A stretch of DNA of 64,000 nucleotides from Apodemus sylvaticus (Eukaryota > Chordata > Mammalia > Rodentia > Muridae), in NCBI RefSeq assembly GCF_947179515.1, contig NC_067481.1, positions 27,794,086 through 27,858,085 of the forward strand, given 5' to 3'. The position numbers and the translations under genes are program-made. Below, one piece after another: positions 1 through 12,845 of the stretch (positions are counted from its first letter, which is position 1; each line of letters opens with the position of its first letter). Under the pieces are notes generated by a model. The model made no database searches. It was not told where the DNA came from and saw only the letters and a program-made list of their open reading frames with translations.

Positions 1-132
1 TCTTTTTCCAGCTTAGAAAAGGGCAAGTGTAAATGCTTAATTGATAAAAGTAATCTTCATGACTAATTCCTCCTCAGGAGGCTGACAGTTATGACTAGGG
101 TGTGGCATGAGTTTCTAGAAACCTGACATATG

Positions 133-605
133 GGGCTGCAGAGATTGTTCAGCTATTCAGGTACTTGTTGCTTTTGCAGCGGACCTGGGTTCCAAGCACC
201 TCACATAGTGGCTCACCACCATTGTGTTTTAAGATTTATTTATTTATATGTAAGTACACTAGCTATCTTCAGGCACCTTTTCTTCTCTCTCCAGCCCTGC
301 TCACTCTGGCCCAAAGATTTATTTATTTATTATATGTAAGTAACTGTAGCTATCCTCAGACACCCAGAAGAAGGCATCAGATCTCATTACCGATGGTTGT
401 GAGCCACCATGTGGTTGCCGGGATTTGAACTCAGGACCTTTGGAAGAACAGTCAGTGTTCTTAACCACTGAGCCATCTCTCTAGCCCTGCTCACAACCAT
501 TTATGACTCCAGTTCCATGTGATTTGACAGCCTCCCTTGACCTCTGAGGCCATGTATGTGGTACACAGGCAAAACTTTCATACATATAGAGTAAAATCTA
601 ATTTT
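133..605 (+). mobile_element. B3-type SINE split by reverse B2 insertions
   Basis: The head at 133-226 (GGGGCTGCAGAGATTG) resumes at 488-605 (GCTCACAACCATTTATGACT). In between are a shortened reverse B2 (228-312) and a fuller one (313-487). Confidence 0.65.
313..487 (-). mobile_element. B2 SINE
   Basis: Reverse B2: AAGATTTATTTATTTATTAT, CACCCAGAAGAAGGCATCAG, GAACTCAGGACCTTTGGAAG, GAGCCATCTCTCTAGCCC. Confidence 0.9.
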
Positions 606-834
606 TAAAAAGCCTGGTTTGAATACCTATTTAGTTTTTAGTATAAATTCCTTTCTAGGACTTAAAACATGCATATGGAGAAACCTCAAGGACTGATGAC
701 TAAGAAAATAATTTTTATCTTTTTCTGGTTAAATTCTTTTGGGATTAGAGTTATAGACTATAACATGTTTTAAGTTTTTACATGTATAATATATCTGTGT
801 GTGTGTGTGTGTGTGTAGATTACTACATACTAAC

Positions 835-957
835 AGTAGCTAGGTACTGTTAGAGGCCAGAAAAGCGTATTGGAGCCCCTAGAACTGGAAGTCCCAGGCA
901 GTTGTGAGCTGCTATGGTTGCTGGGAATTAAACCCAGTTCCTCTGGAAGAACATATT
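835..957 (-). mobile_element. B3-type SINE
   Basis: Contains GAGGCCAGAAAAGCG, TTGTGAGCTGCTATGG and CCAGTTCCTCTGGAAGAACA. A (TG)n tract at 798-818 lies to its left. Confidence 0.7.
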
Positions 958-989
958 TTGAAATGTTTTATTTTTTATTTTATTTTATA

Positions 990-1121
990 GTTTTGAGTCA
1001 GGATTTCTCTATGTAGCTGTCACTGTCCTGGAACTCAGTTATGTAGACCAGGCTGCCCTGGAACTCACAGAGATTTTCTTAGCTCTGCTAGGTTTAAAGA
1101 CATGCACCAACATGCCCAGTT
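990..1121 (-). mobile_element. B1 SINE, diverged
   Basis: Reverse B1 with GGATTTCTCTATGTAGC and TGGAACTCAGTTATGTAGAC. Confidence 0.8.
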
Positions 1122-1224
1122 AATGTGATTTTTTTTTTTTTTTTGGTCGATGAAGAATCTGAATAAAATTTACCCCAAAGTTATATGGGACCTAATGTTA
1201 ACATTTTATATACTATCTTGGACT

Positions 1225-1427
1225 ATTTTTTTTAAAAGATTGTTATATTACTTTTAATTATGTGTATGTATGTGCAGTGCAGGTGCCTGCGGAGGCTGGA
1301 GGCATTGGCTCCCTCTGGAGCTGGAGTTCAGGCTTCAGTTGTGAGCTACCAAGTGGGTGCTGGCAATCGAACTCGGGCCTTTGGCAGAGCAGCCTGTGCT
1401 GTTAGCCACTAGACCATACTTTTTCTT
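1225..1427 (-). mobile_element. B3-type SINE
   Basis: TGCCTGCGGAGGCTGGAGGC, GTGGGTGCTGGCAATCGAAC and GTTAGCCACTAGACCAT. Confidence 0.75.
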
Positions 1428-1591
1428 TCTTTTTCTCTCTCTTTGTTTTTTTTTTTTTTTTCTAGCGAGACCATTTTGATTTGGGTGCTTTGTTGTTTGG
1501 TTGGGTGCTTTTATTTCCAATTTATGAGCGTTCTAGTGATTCAGTTCGAATTGTTTCAGAATTAGTGATAGTACAGTAAGAATTACTTCCC

Positions 1592-1790
1592 AGGGGCTGG
1601 AGAGATGGCTCAGCAGTTAAGAGCACTGACTGCTCTTCCAGAGGTCCTGAGTTCAGTTCCCAGCAACTACATGGTGGCTCACAACCATCTGTAATGGGAT
1701 CTGATGCCCTCTTCTGGTGTGTCTGAAGACAGAAACAGTGTACTCACATACATAAAATAAATAAACATATCTTTATAAAAAAGAAAATTA
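1592..1790 (+). mobile_element. B2 SINE, near full length
   Basis: GGGGCTGGAGAGATGGCTCA to an A-rich tail with AATAAATAAAC. A and B box-like tRNA parts are intact. It lies 210 bases before Kat7 exon 2. Confidence 0.93.
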
Positions 1791-2002
1791 CTTGTCTTCC
1801 TCAGTCTGTTGAGTACAGGTGGCTTGGTTGTAGGTTATTCCGCTAGCATATCTGAAAAGAAGGGCCGCGCCCCTGCAGCAGGGAGGGCAGAGGCTTGCGG
1901 TGGAATTTGGTACTTCAGCATCATGGTTCATTTTACTTCCAGTGATAATAGAAAACCACAGTAAATACTTTTGTGCTAATGTCTGGATCTATGGTATTAC
2001 AG

Positions 2003-2150
2003 AGAAATGCAGGCAGTAGTTCAGATGGAACCGAAGATTCCGATTTTTCTACAGATCTCGAGCATACAGACAGTTCAGAGAGCGACGGCACATCGCGCCG
2101 GTCCGCCCGGGTCACCCGCTCTTCAGCCAGGCTAAGCCAGAGTTCTCAAG
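2003..2150 (+). CDS. Kat7: Kat7 coding exon 2 (residues 6-54 plus 1 nt)
   Basis: Preceded by an intron ending in TATTACAG and followed by donor GTAAAC. It encodes [15 protein letters not shown] and then a Ser/Arg-rich stretch, the start of the intrinsically disordered regulatory N-terminus. In the family this region carries kinase target sites and binds replication factors. It starts in phase 0 at an AGA codon, which fits exon 1 ending after five codons. It leaves one base, the first of Asp55. Confidence 0.97.
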
Positions 2151-5100
2151 GTAAACCCTTTTTTTTTCTCCTCCTGACCGTTCCTCACAATGCACAGATT
2201 GGTGTCATTTTATTGTGCTGATTCATAGGGAGACTGGGCCTTGAGCTTGGTGTAGAGCAGTGGTTCTCAACTTCCTAACACTGCATCCCTTTAATACAGT
2301 TCTTCCTGTTATGGTGACCCCCCCCCATCATTATTATACTTTTTTAAAGATTTATTTATTGTGTGTACAGCATCTGTCTGTGTGTATGCGCCTGCAGGCC
2401 AGAGAGGGTACCAGATCTCATTATAGTTGGTTATGAGCCATGATGTGGTTGCTGAGAATTGAACTCAGGACCTTTGGAAGAGTTGACAGTGCTCCTAACA
2501 GCTAAGTCATCTCTCCAGACCTCCATTAAATAATCTTTGTTACTTAGTAACTATAGTTTTACTAAAGTTATGCATCATAATGTAAATATCTGATATGCAG
2601 AATATCTGATATTCTGCCCCTGTAAAAGGTTCATTTGATACCCCACCTACAAAGGGATTGAGACCCATAGGTTGAAAACCACTGGTGTAGATGGCAGAAT
2701 GGTCGAAGTGAAGTGTAAGGCAACTCTGAAATACCCCAGTTTTCAAAGTGGTTTCTGTCAGATACCATGTTGTTTTATAGGCAGTGGCTTGCATAAATGT
2801 GTGATACAGGTGTCTTGAAGACTGTATGGTATTATGGATCATCATAAAATGATAAAATGGGAATGTTATCACTATAAATTGGCTTAAGAGTTAAAGTGCC
2901 TCTTTACTGTGTCAGGGAGGCTTAATGCTTCTCAAGGCACATTTAATTTTATAATGTAGAATCACATTTGATAGAATAACTGTGAATAAATACTCAGAAT
3001 TTTGCTTTGGTAGTGAAATAAACAAAAGGCTTGTGGTTGGAAGTACTTGGAAGGTTCTCTAATGTACTTAGTCACTTGGGCTTATATAGAGGTAGCCTTT
3101 TGCCCTGCCTAGTTCTATTCATCATGGAAGAAAGGTTTTTAGCTAATACACAAAGGTGGTTATCAGCCTGCAACAATAGAATAAATGGGAAATTACAATA
3201 TGGGGCCAGGTGTGGTGGCGCACACCTTTAGTCCCAGCACTTTGGAAGCAAAGGCATGCAGATCTCTGAATTTAAGGCCACCCTAGTCTATATAGAGGGT
3301 TCAGGGCTAGCCAGAACTACATACTGAGTCTCTGGCTCTCAAGAAAATAACCAAAAAAGTAACTATGTGTGCATGTTTATAGATAGATATATGTATATAA
3401 ATATGTGTGTGTTTGTGTATATAAATACATATACACACATAGATGTGGACACATACAAATAAGTAAAAGTGATTTGTTAACGAATCCTATGGAAGTCAGA
3501 AGTGGAACAACCACATTCTTGTGGGAAGGTCTCCTAGAACAGTCTGGAGGAGTCCAGTAGGATTTTACAAATTGAGGATAAGCAAACTGTTTTAGGTGAA
3601 GGACTCATACATACAAGGAGTCATAATGGGGCTGGGCATGGTGGCACATGCCTGTAATCCCAGCACTTGGGAGGCAGAGGCAGGCAGATTTTTGAGTTCG
3701 AGGCCAGCCTGGTCTACAGAGTGAGTTCCAGGACAGCCAGGAGTACACAGAGAAACCCTGTCTCGAAAAACAAAACAAATCAAACAAACAGAAAATCAAA
3801 CAAACAAAGAGTCATAATGGTCCAGAGACCCGGCGGTTAGCTGTCCTAGAGGTGATGGGTGCTCAAAACAGACTCAGGAGCTGGGGGAGGGGTCATAGTT
3901 ATTTTATTTCATGGCCACAGAGCTATACGAATTTTGGGAGCATCAGTCACAAGGTAAGGCTGTTCTCCTAGTGAGAAATGTAGTCAGACTTGTGCAAAGA
4001 GCCCCTGGAATTGTATAGTCTTAGGGCCCAGGCTCTGTACCAACTTACCGCTCCTGACATTTTGACAATTTCAATTTGCACATTGTCATAGATTGTTGTC
4101 ATTTAAAATACTCTTCATTTTTAGCTTTGAGTTTATTTCCTATAAGAAGCCTCAGGCTGGAGATGTGAAAGGTCTATGAAGGCTTTAGAAGAGGTTTCTC
4201 TATGGGAAGAGCTAAGGGGTTGGAGAGATGGCTCAGCAGTTAAGAGCACTTAGTTGTTTTTGCAGAGAACCTGGGCTTGACTCCCAGCACCCACATGGTG
4301 GCTCACACCATTGGTAACTCTCTAAGAGTATAAGGGTAGTCAGAACAAACAACCTTCTCCCAAACACAGTATTTGTTAGTTTTAGGACATCTGTATTATG
4401 GAGGGCTATAGCAAGTTAAGACACAGGTGTGTAGCTAGTACTGGTGAAGAACTCTTCTCCCGCTGGGAGGTAAGGCCTTTAGTCCTAGCAACTCAGGAGA
4501 CTGAGGCAGGTGGATCACTGTGAGTTTGAGGCCAGCCTGATCTACAAGGCGAGTGCCAGAGCTACACTCAGATTCTGTTTTGGAACACAAACAAACAAGC
4601 CAGGAACTTTCTCATAGTAAGCATGAAGAATATACTACTACTGTCATTCATTTATTTATTTTCCCCATACTAGAGTAAGTATTTTTCATATGGGTAAAGA
4701 AGCAAGCTTAGAGATATTAACTTGCATAAGATGCTGCAGATTGTTGCTATGGTGAAGTGGAATCAAGTGGAGCTCAGTCTTTTACTCCAGATCCTAAACG
4801 AGTCATCCTGTGCTGCCACTATTAGGGGATATTTATTGTTCCACCTGCTCCTTGGCATGCATTATTTAGTGACATGGATAAAATCTAAGGATTTGTTGGG
4901 TTTTGTGAAATAGAAGAGAAGAAATTGTACTCTGATTAATGTGTGAATGGATCTAAAATGGGTTTTCTTCTTTTCTTTATTTTATGATCTTTTAAAACCG
5001 GGATTAGATTCCAGCCCTGTTCGAAATTTGCCATCTTTTGGCACTGAGGAGCCTGCCTATTCAACCAGAAGAGTGACCCGTAGTCAGCAGCAGCCCACGC

Positions 5101-8100
5101 CAGTGACTCCAAAAAAGTACCCACTTCGGCAGACTCGCTCATCTGGCTCTGAAACGGAACAGGTGGTTGACTTTTCAGACAGAGGTAAGTGGATCTGTGT
5201 GAGTAGTACCGTACAGAGAGGGCTTGGTCAGTTCTGTTTTAAGGAAGATTTTGGCACTGCAGAGAGATTGTCAGAGTTTAGGTAAGCAGACACTGTTCAC
5301 TTGATTCCTTTTTGTTTGTTTGCTTGGTTTGTTTGTAGTGGTTTTATTTTTTATTTATTTGTTTGTTTGTTTGTTTTTTGGTTTTTTGGATTTTGTTTTG
5401 TCGAGACAGGGTTTCTCTGTATAGCCCTGTCTGTCCTGGAACTCACTCTGTAGACCAGGCTGGCCTCGAACTCAGAAATCCGCCTGCCTCTGCCTCCCAG
5501 AGTGCTGGGATTACAGGCGTGTGCCACCACCACCCAGCTTGTTTGTAGTTTTTAAACCAGGGTTTAAAAAATATAGCCTCAAACTTGAACTCTTGCTGTG
5601 ACCTCTAGAGTGTTGGAACTACAGATATGTGCCACCATGCTCTGTTTGTCCAATTTCTTCCTGTCTTGCACAGTATATTTTGATTGCTGGAGTGTTAGGT
5701 GTATTAGATTGGATGTAATAATAGGGAGAAGGAGGCAAAGCCTTCTGAACCTCCACAGGAAGCCCAGATTTTCTTAGAGCCATGGCTACTAGTCCATTCT
5801 ACCTCCAGACTGCTCACTAGAGTGACCATTAGTGTAGGCAGTATTAGGTTAGAGCCGGAGACATTAGGGGAGATCTTATAAGCTGCTGAAAGTCTTCAGC
5901 AAGGCAGCATGATTGATTGGTTGGTTTGCAGAGTTCTTTCAGTACCTGGAAGCTCAGCAGCTTTCATATAAAAACCTGTGCTAATTTTTAAATATTTATT
6001 CTCTCTGTATTGTTTGGACTGTAAGTCTGTGAACTACATTTGTGCCTAGTACCCATGGAAGCTAGGAGAGGGCATGGAGATGCCCTGGAACAGGGGTTAC
6101 AACTGTGAGCTGCGGTGTGCGTGCTGGTAAGCAAACCCAGGTCCTCTGGAAGAATAGCCAGAGCTCTTAATGAATCATCTCTCCGGCTGGTTGGTTGGTT
6201 GGGGTTTTTGAGATAGTGTCTTTTATGTTCCAAGGTATCCTGAAACTCATTATCTCGATCAGGCTGGCTTTGAACTCAAGGGTCAGTAGTTAACTTTTGA
6301 AGCAGGACAGTTCTGGAATACTGGATGGCCATTTACTCGGTAATTATTAATTGGAGCTGAATAGTAGTTGTTACCTTTGGATAGACAATGACATTCTTTG
6401 AATTTGTCCAACCCCTATAAATAATCTGGTTTGTAAATCTTGGTTTAAGAATGTGTGGTTTCTATAGAACTCTTGGATTCCAGCGGGCAGACCCTAAGTG
6501 TGCTGCAGAGATGGCTCAGTGTTTAAGAGCATGTACTACTCTTTTTTTGCGGGGGTAAGGGGGCAGAGTCTCCCTATATCCCTGGCTGTCCTAGAACTCA
6601 CTATGTAGGCCAGGCTGGCCTCAAACTCACAGAGATCTGAATACCTTTGCTTCCCAGATGCTGGGATCAAAGGCATGTGTCACCACATACAGCACATGCG
6701 CTGCGTGCTCTCCCAGAGAACTGAGTTAGGTTCCCAGCGCACACGTGACTGGTGGCTCACAACTACCTGTAACTCTGATTCTAGGAGATCTGACCAGAGA
6801 ACTGAGTTAGGTTCCCAGCGCACACGTGACTGGTGGCTCACAACTACCTGTAACTCTGATTCTAGGAGATCTGACACACTCTTCTGGCCTCTGACACACT
6901 CTTCTGGCCTCTGCCAGCACCCGCATTATACCCACATACACATAATTAAAAATAAAATCTTTTTTTTCTATGCCTTGGTGTTTTACATACACGTATGTTT
7001 GTGTGAGGGTATCAGATCTTGGAGTTACAAATAGCTGTCAGCCACCTTGTGGTTGCTTGGAATTGAACCCAGGACTTACGGAGGCGCAGTCAGTGCTCTT
7101 AACAGCGGAGCCATCTATCTCTCCTAAAAATAAAATCTTAGAGACAGAGAGAGAGAGAGAGACAGAGACAGAGAGAGAGAGAAAGAGAGAGAGAGAGAGC
7201 GTGGTGCCACGTATCTTTAATCCAAGCGTTTGTGAGGTAGAGGCATTGGATCCCAGTGTTTAGGGCCATCCTGCTCTACATAGAAAGTTCCAGGCCAGCC
7301 GGGCAATGGTGGTGCACGCCTTTAATCTCAGCACTTAGGAGGCAGAGGCAGGTGGATTTCTGAGTTTGAGGCCAGCCTGGTCTACAGAGTGAGTTCCAGG
7401 ACAGACAGGGCTACACAGAGAAACCCTGTCTTGAAAAAAACCAAAAAATGAAGTAAGTTCCAGGCCAGACAGGGATACATAGTAAAGTCTGTCTGTCTTG
7501 TCTGTCTTTCTCTCTTAATTAAAAAGAAAAGAAAAAAGTGAATTTCAAGAGTATGAGACCCTAGTAACTTCAGGCACCAGGCATGCTGATTATTCACATA
7601 CATACAGATAAAACATTCATACACATTAAAGTACTAAACTTTTTTTAAAATTATTTATGTGTTTGGCCTGCATGTATGTCTCCATATCACTTGTGTGCTG
7701 ATACCATTGACTCCGCTAGAACTGGAATCCCTGGACTGGTTATAGACAATTATGAGCCATTATGGTGGGTGCTAGGAGTGGAACTCAGGTTCTCTGGGAG
7801 AACAAGAAGAGCCTCTCAACTACTGAGCCATTTCTTAGACCCCCAAAGAAAAAAATTATATCAGTTTCTTTTTTCCTCTTCCTTTCTTAAGTGGGGGTTG
7901 GTTTTGAGACTGGGTCTCACTGGGTAGTCTTGCTCTGTAGTCCAGGCTGGCTAAGAGAGTGCTTGCCTCTGCCTCCCCAGTGCTGGGATTACCACCACCA
8001 CCACCACCACACCCAGCTCATTTCGTGAGTCTCAAGGAAAGCGAAATGGGCTCATTTATTTACTTACTTTTCCAATAAAGAAGATAACACATTTTGGTGA

Positions 8101-10116
8101 ATTTTTGACATTTCACTATTAAACAACACTTGGGATGGCAAGAACACAGTTTTTGCAGAGCATGCATGAGCCCCTGATTTTGTTCCCTAGCACTGTATAG
8201 AACAAAGCATGGTGGTACATGCCTGTAAACTCAGAACTAGGGAAGGAGAGGCGGGAGGGTCACATATTCAAGGTCATCTGTAAATAAACTCACCAGTTCT
8301 ACCAATTGTTTTTTCTTTAGAAACTAAAAATACAGCTGATCATGATGAGTCACCACCTCGAACTCCAACTGGAAATGCACCTTCTTCTGAGTCCGACATA
8401 GACATCTCCAGCCCCAACGTGTCTCATGATGAGAGCATTGCCAAGGACATGTCGCTGAAGGACTCAGGCAGTGATCTCTCTCACCGCCCCAAGCGTCGTC
8501 GATTTCATGAAAGCTACAATTTCAACATGAAGTGTCCTACGCCGGGCTGCAACTCTTTAGGTGAGCGTGCCCCAGCTTCCTGATGGTTGTGGCCCAGGAT
8601 TCCTCTGTGGTCCAGCTTCTCAGACACTTCAGTGGCTGTGAACTCAGCAATCCTGAATATGAGCTGTTCTTGGCCTTTTGTCTGTAAACAGTAACAGATC
8701 CAGTTGCTGGAAATGTAGCAGTGATGAGCCACTCACTGTTTTCAGCATGCTTTTCCCAGTGAAAAATTCCCTCCTTTCTTAAGCAGGGACAAACACGGAA
8801 AACATGTTTTCTCTGGAATGCCTCCTCAGGTGGCAGGTGGTTGATGCTTATGGGTACTGCATTGAGTGAGCTAATGCCTGGTAATGGCTTTGAGGCCGCA
8901 GCTGTTAAGGAGACTAGGAAAACAGAATTCTTAAGAGGCTGTAAATCTAGGAGAGTTGCAGGAGACCAGGTGTTTTATGACCAGGAGCATCTAATTCTTA
9001 AGCTTTGTGTGTTTAGTTAGTATAAGTAGGAGAAACCTCTTCTCTGATAAGTATCTTGTCTTCTCAAGACTTTTAACTTTTAATGAATCACTTTAGGGAT
9101 TCTCACAGTGATTCGGAGCTTATTTGTGCTGCTTGAGTAAGCTGATGAACCGGTTGTTGAGGCTTTGAGTTGTTTTTGTCTGAAGGAGTTGATTGATAAA
9201 GATGCCTTTCAATATGAAGTTTTTAGTTTCCCAGTACATATAAAACTTATCTTTATGCTTATAAAGTATGCCAGCAGCATTGTATTTTTTTTTGAGGGAG
9301 GGGTTGGTTTTTGGGTTTTTGGATTTGGTTTTTTTCAAGACAGCGTTTCTCTGTGTAGCCCTGGCTGTCCTGGAACTCACTCTGTAGACTAGGCTGGCCT
9401 CGAACTCAGAGATCCGCCTGCCTCTGCCTCCCAGAGTGCTAGGATTACAGGCGTGAGCCACCACCGCCCGGCAGCATTGTATTTTTTAAAGGTAAATACT
9501 TAAAATGTTTTGTTAAAGATGCTAATGATTAGGAGCAGTTGGGAAATTGGTGCCAGTAGACTTGCTAAACAGAACAGTCACAGCCTTCAGTTTGTAAAAC
9601 ACACAGTCTCTGAAATCAGGCTTTCACAGTAGTGACAGAGCACCATATACTTTGGTGTGTGATCCCCAGACACTTTTCTCTAAGGAGTGGCCTCCTGTTG
9701 CTTAATAGCAAGGATATAATTTGAGAGCATGTACTTTGACAAACTTAGATGATAGAGCCTCCTATACCCTGAGCTGTTGGGCGTGTGTTTGTGTATGACA
9801 GCCTATTGCTCCTACACCCCAAGGAGTGAAGCCACCTGGGATAAGTCAGAAACAAGAGAACATAGTGCTTTTTATGGACTGGATAAACTCAAGATGTATG
9901 TGACAGTTGCTTGTGTAACTTGGATGCTGCTTTACTCTGAACTTTTCTGTTAAATAGAAAGATTTGAAATAATTTTGAGCAGGGCATGGTGGCAGGTGCC
10001 ATTAATTTTCACACTTAGGAGGTCTGTGTAGAAGGCATTTGAGTTCAAGGGCAGTCTAGGCTGTCTAGTGAGTCTATTGCCACATAAATTAAATGAATGA
10101 ATGAATGAGTGAATGA

Positions 10117-10184
<68 letters not shown>

Positions 10185-12779
10185 AAAAAAGAAAAAATAG
10201 AGCAAAGGGCTGGAGAGATGGCTCAGCGGTTAAGAGCACTGACTGCTCTCCTGAAGGTCCTGAGTTCAAATCCTAGCAACCACATGGTGTCTCACAACCA
10301 TCCGTAATGAGTTCTGACACCCTCTTCTGGAGTGTCTGAAGACAGCTACAGTGTACTTACATATAATAAATAAATAAATCTTTAAAAAAAAAAAAAAGAA
10401 AACTAGAATACCTAAACCAGTACCATGGTTGCTTATGTTGTCAGTCATTATTTGCTCTGTAGAATTGTATGTGCTGCACTTTTCTATAATCAGCATAGTA
10501 GGTTTGTTTGTATCAGTGTGACCACAAATACATGAACTATGCTTACACATAACACATAGCAACTGCAACATCACAAACTGATGGGGACTCTTCACCCCCA
10601 CAAGATTCTGGAACCCTTACTTGTGTGCTCTCCTCTTTATGTTTAGTGGTCCACTGTTTGCTGAGCCTTCAGCAATATGTGACTGTAAGTATGTGGTTCT
10701 CTAGTTATAATCTGTTTCTTTTTACCCTGACTGTAGCCCAGGCTGGCCTTATATTTATAGAATTCCTCTCTTAAAAAAGTTTCTCTAAGATTTATTTTGT
10801 TGTTGTTTGTTTTTGTATGCGTATCTATAATAGTATACTTGTGTCTGGTGCCTGAGGGTCAATAAAGACTGTGGAATAGGATCTGGGGTTATAGGCAGTT
10901 GTGGGTGTTGGGATCCGAACCTGGGTCCTCTGGAAGAGCAACAAGTACTCAGAATTTCTGACTCATCTCTCCAGCCCCCAGAGAAAGTGCTTGAATCTCC
11001 CAAGTGCTAGCTAGCAGTAAGGCGTGTTCCATCCAGCCGGACTAAGATACAGTCCCAGAGAACGGACAGCCTGAATGGTATAAAATGCCATTCCTCAATT
11101 CTTGGGTTATTTTCAGTCTTCAGAGCATACTCTATGGATTATATTGTGGTTTTTTTTTTTTTTTTTATGTTTTTATTTTAGAGAATTTCATGCTGAATGT
11201 TTTGATCATATCTTCCCCCGACTCCTCCCAGATCAACTCCATCTCCCTGCAGTATACATTTTAAAATCCTAATGACTCCTGACCCCAAAAGTTAACATTT
11301 TTTCCACCATGAAAGAATGGTGAACTTTCTGAAAAAAATTGTGTGGTATATATGTACAGAAGCACGAGCCAAGGGCACATCTGTGGCACCTAGAGAAGGG
11401 GGTGGGTGTCATTAGGAGGGTGAAGGCTTTTTGTGGACTTGCAGATTAGTTTGAAGTGTTTATCTTTTTACTATCTTACTGTAGTCTCTCAGGCCCTTTG
11501 AATCATTGGTATTGTATAATTCTCTTAGAAGAGATGTATACTAAAGAAATACTGTTCAGTTTTCTGTGTTTTTAAGGTTTATATGTATTTATTACGTGTG
11601 TAGGGATGGGTGCCTTTGTCTTGGCATGGGTGTGGAGGACATGTTTTTGGAGGTGATGCTTTCTTTCACCTTTTATGTGGGTTGTAGGGATCAAACTCAG
11701 GTTGTCAGACTTGAGTTCCAGGACAGCGCTACATAGTGAGACCAGGGCTCTGGATGGATGGATGGATGGATGGATGGATGGATGGATGGAGCCTAGGGGC
11801 CAGGAAGACAGCTCCGTGGATAAAAGTGCTAGCCTTACAAGGAACCTGATAAGGGAACACTCATAAAGTGTATCTGTAAAGTGTTCCTACTACTCTGAAA
11901 TTGGCAGAAAGAGAAAGATGGAGGCCGGCAGAGCCTGGATTACTACTACACAGCACCCAAAACCGGAGAGATCCTGTCTCTACAAGATGGGAGGCAAAAG
12001 GAAAAAAACAGAACAAAAAGAATCACATGTTCCCTTCATCTGCATATCTGCTACACTCACTATGCAAGTAGTCAAAATGTCAAAATGTACATATGGACAC
12101 AAAATGACTTGTAGGAAGGAGAACTAGAAAGGGTAAATAACATGTGAAGGACTGAATGCGAGTGATGGACACTTAGGCTATGAAGGAAATACAAAGCTAA
12201 TTTTCTAGTTTTAATTGTGGGATTTCTTTTTTTGTTTGTCTGAAGGTAAGTGTATATGTTTGATAATGAAAGTGTAAAACTCAATGTGAAGTTCCACAAC
12301 TTCAGATTAGTTATTCTAACTGTACAGAAATTCATTTGAAATGTCTGGTTATTCCCGGTGTGAGTTTTTTTATGCAGATTCTTTATAGTAAGTTTTAATA
12401 AATTATAAACAAAAAGGGTAGAAGGCAAGAACTAATTTCTAAATGTCTTCTTCAGCATGCACATGTTAGTAATGACAATAATAACAACAATATTAAGAAA
12501 TAATGACAATGATGATAGAACCAGTTTAGCTAGGTGGTGGTGGACCATGCCCAAATGTAGCACTTGGGAGGCAGAGGCAGAGGCAGACAGAGCTCTGTGA
12601 GTTCGAGGCCAGCCTGGTCTACAGAGTTCCAGGACAGCCAAGTGTATGTAGTGAAAGTTTGTCTCAGGGAAGGAAGGAAGGAAGGAAGGAAGGAAGGAAG
12701 GAAGGAAGGAAGGAAGGAAGGAGGGAGGGAGGGAGGGAGGGAGGGAGGGAGGGAGGGAGGGAGGGAGGGAGGGAGGGAG

Positions 12780-12845
<66 letters not shown>

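Noticed and set aside
1592..1700. tRNA genes inside B2 and ID copies
   Set aside because: These are tRNA-derived SINE heads and do not keep a full tRNA fold or anticodon arm.
10092..10198. CRISPR-like regular array
   Set aside because: Plain tetranucleotide microsatellite in a mammalian intron. There are no spacers.
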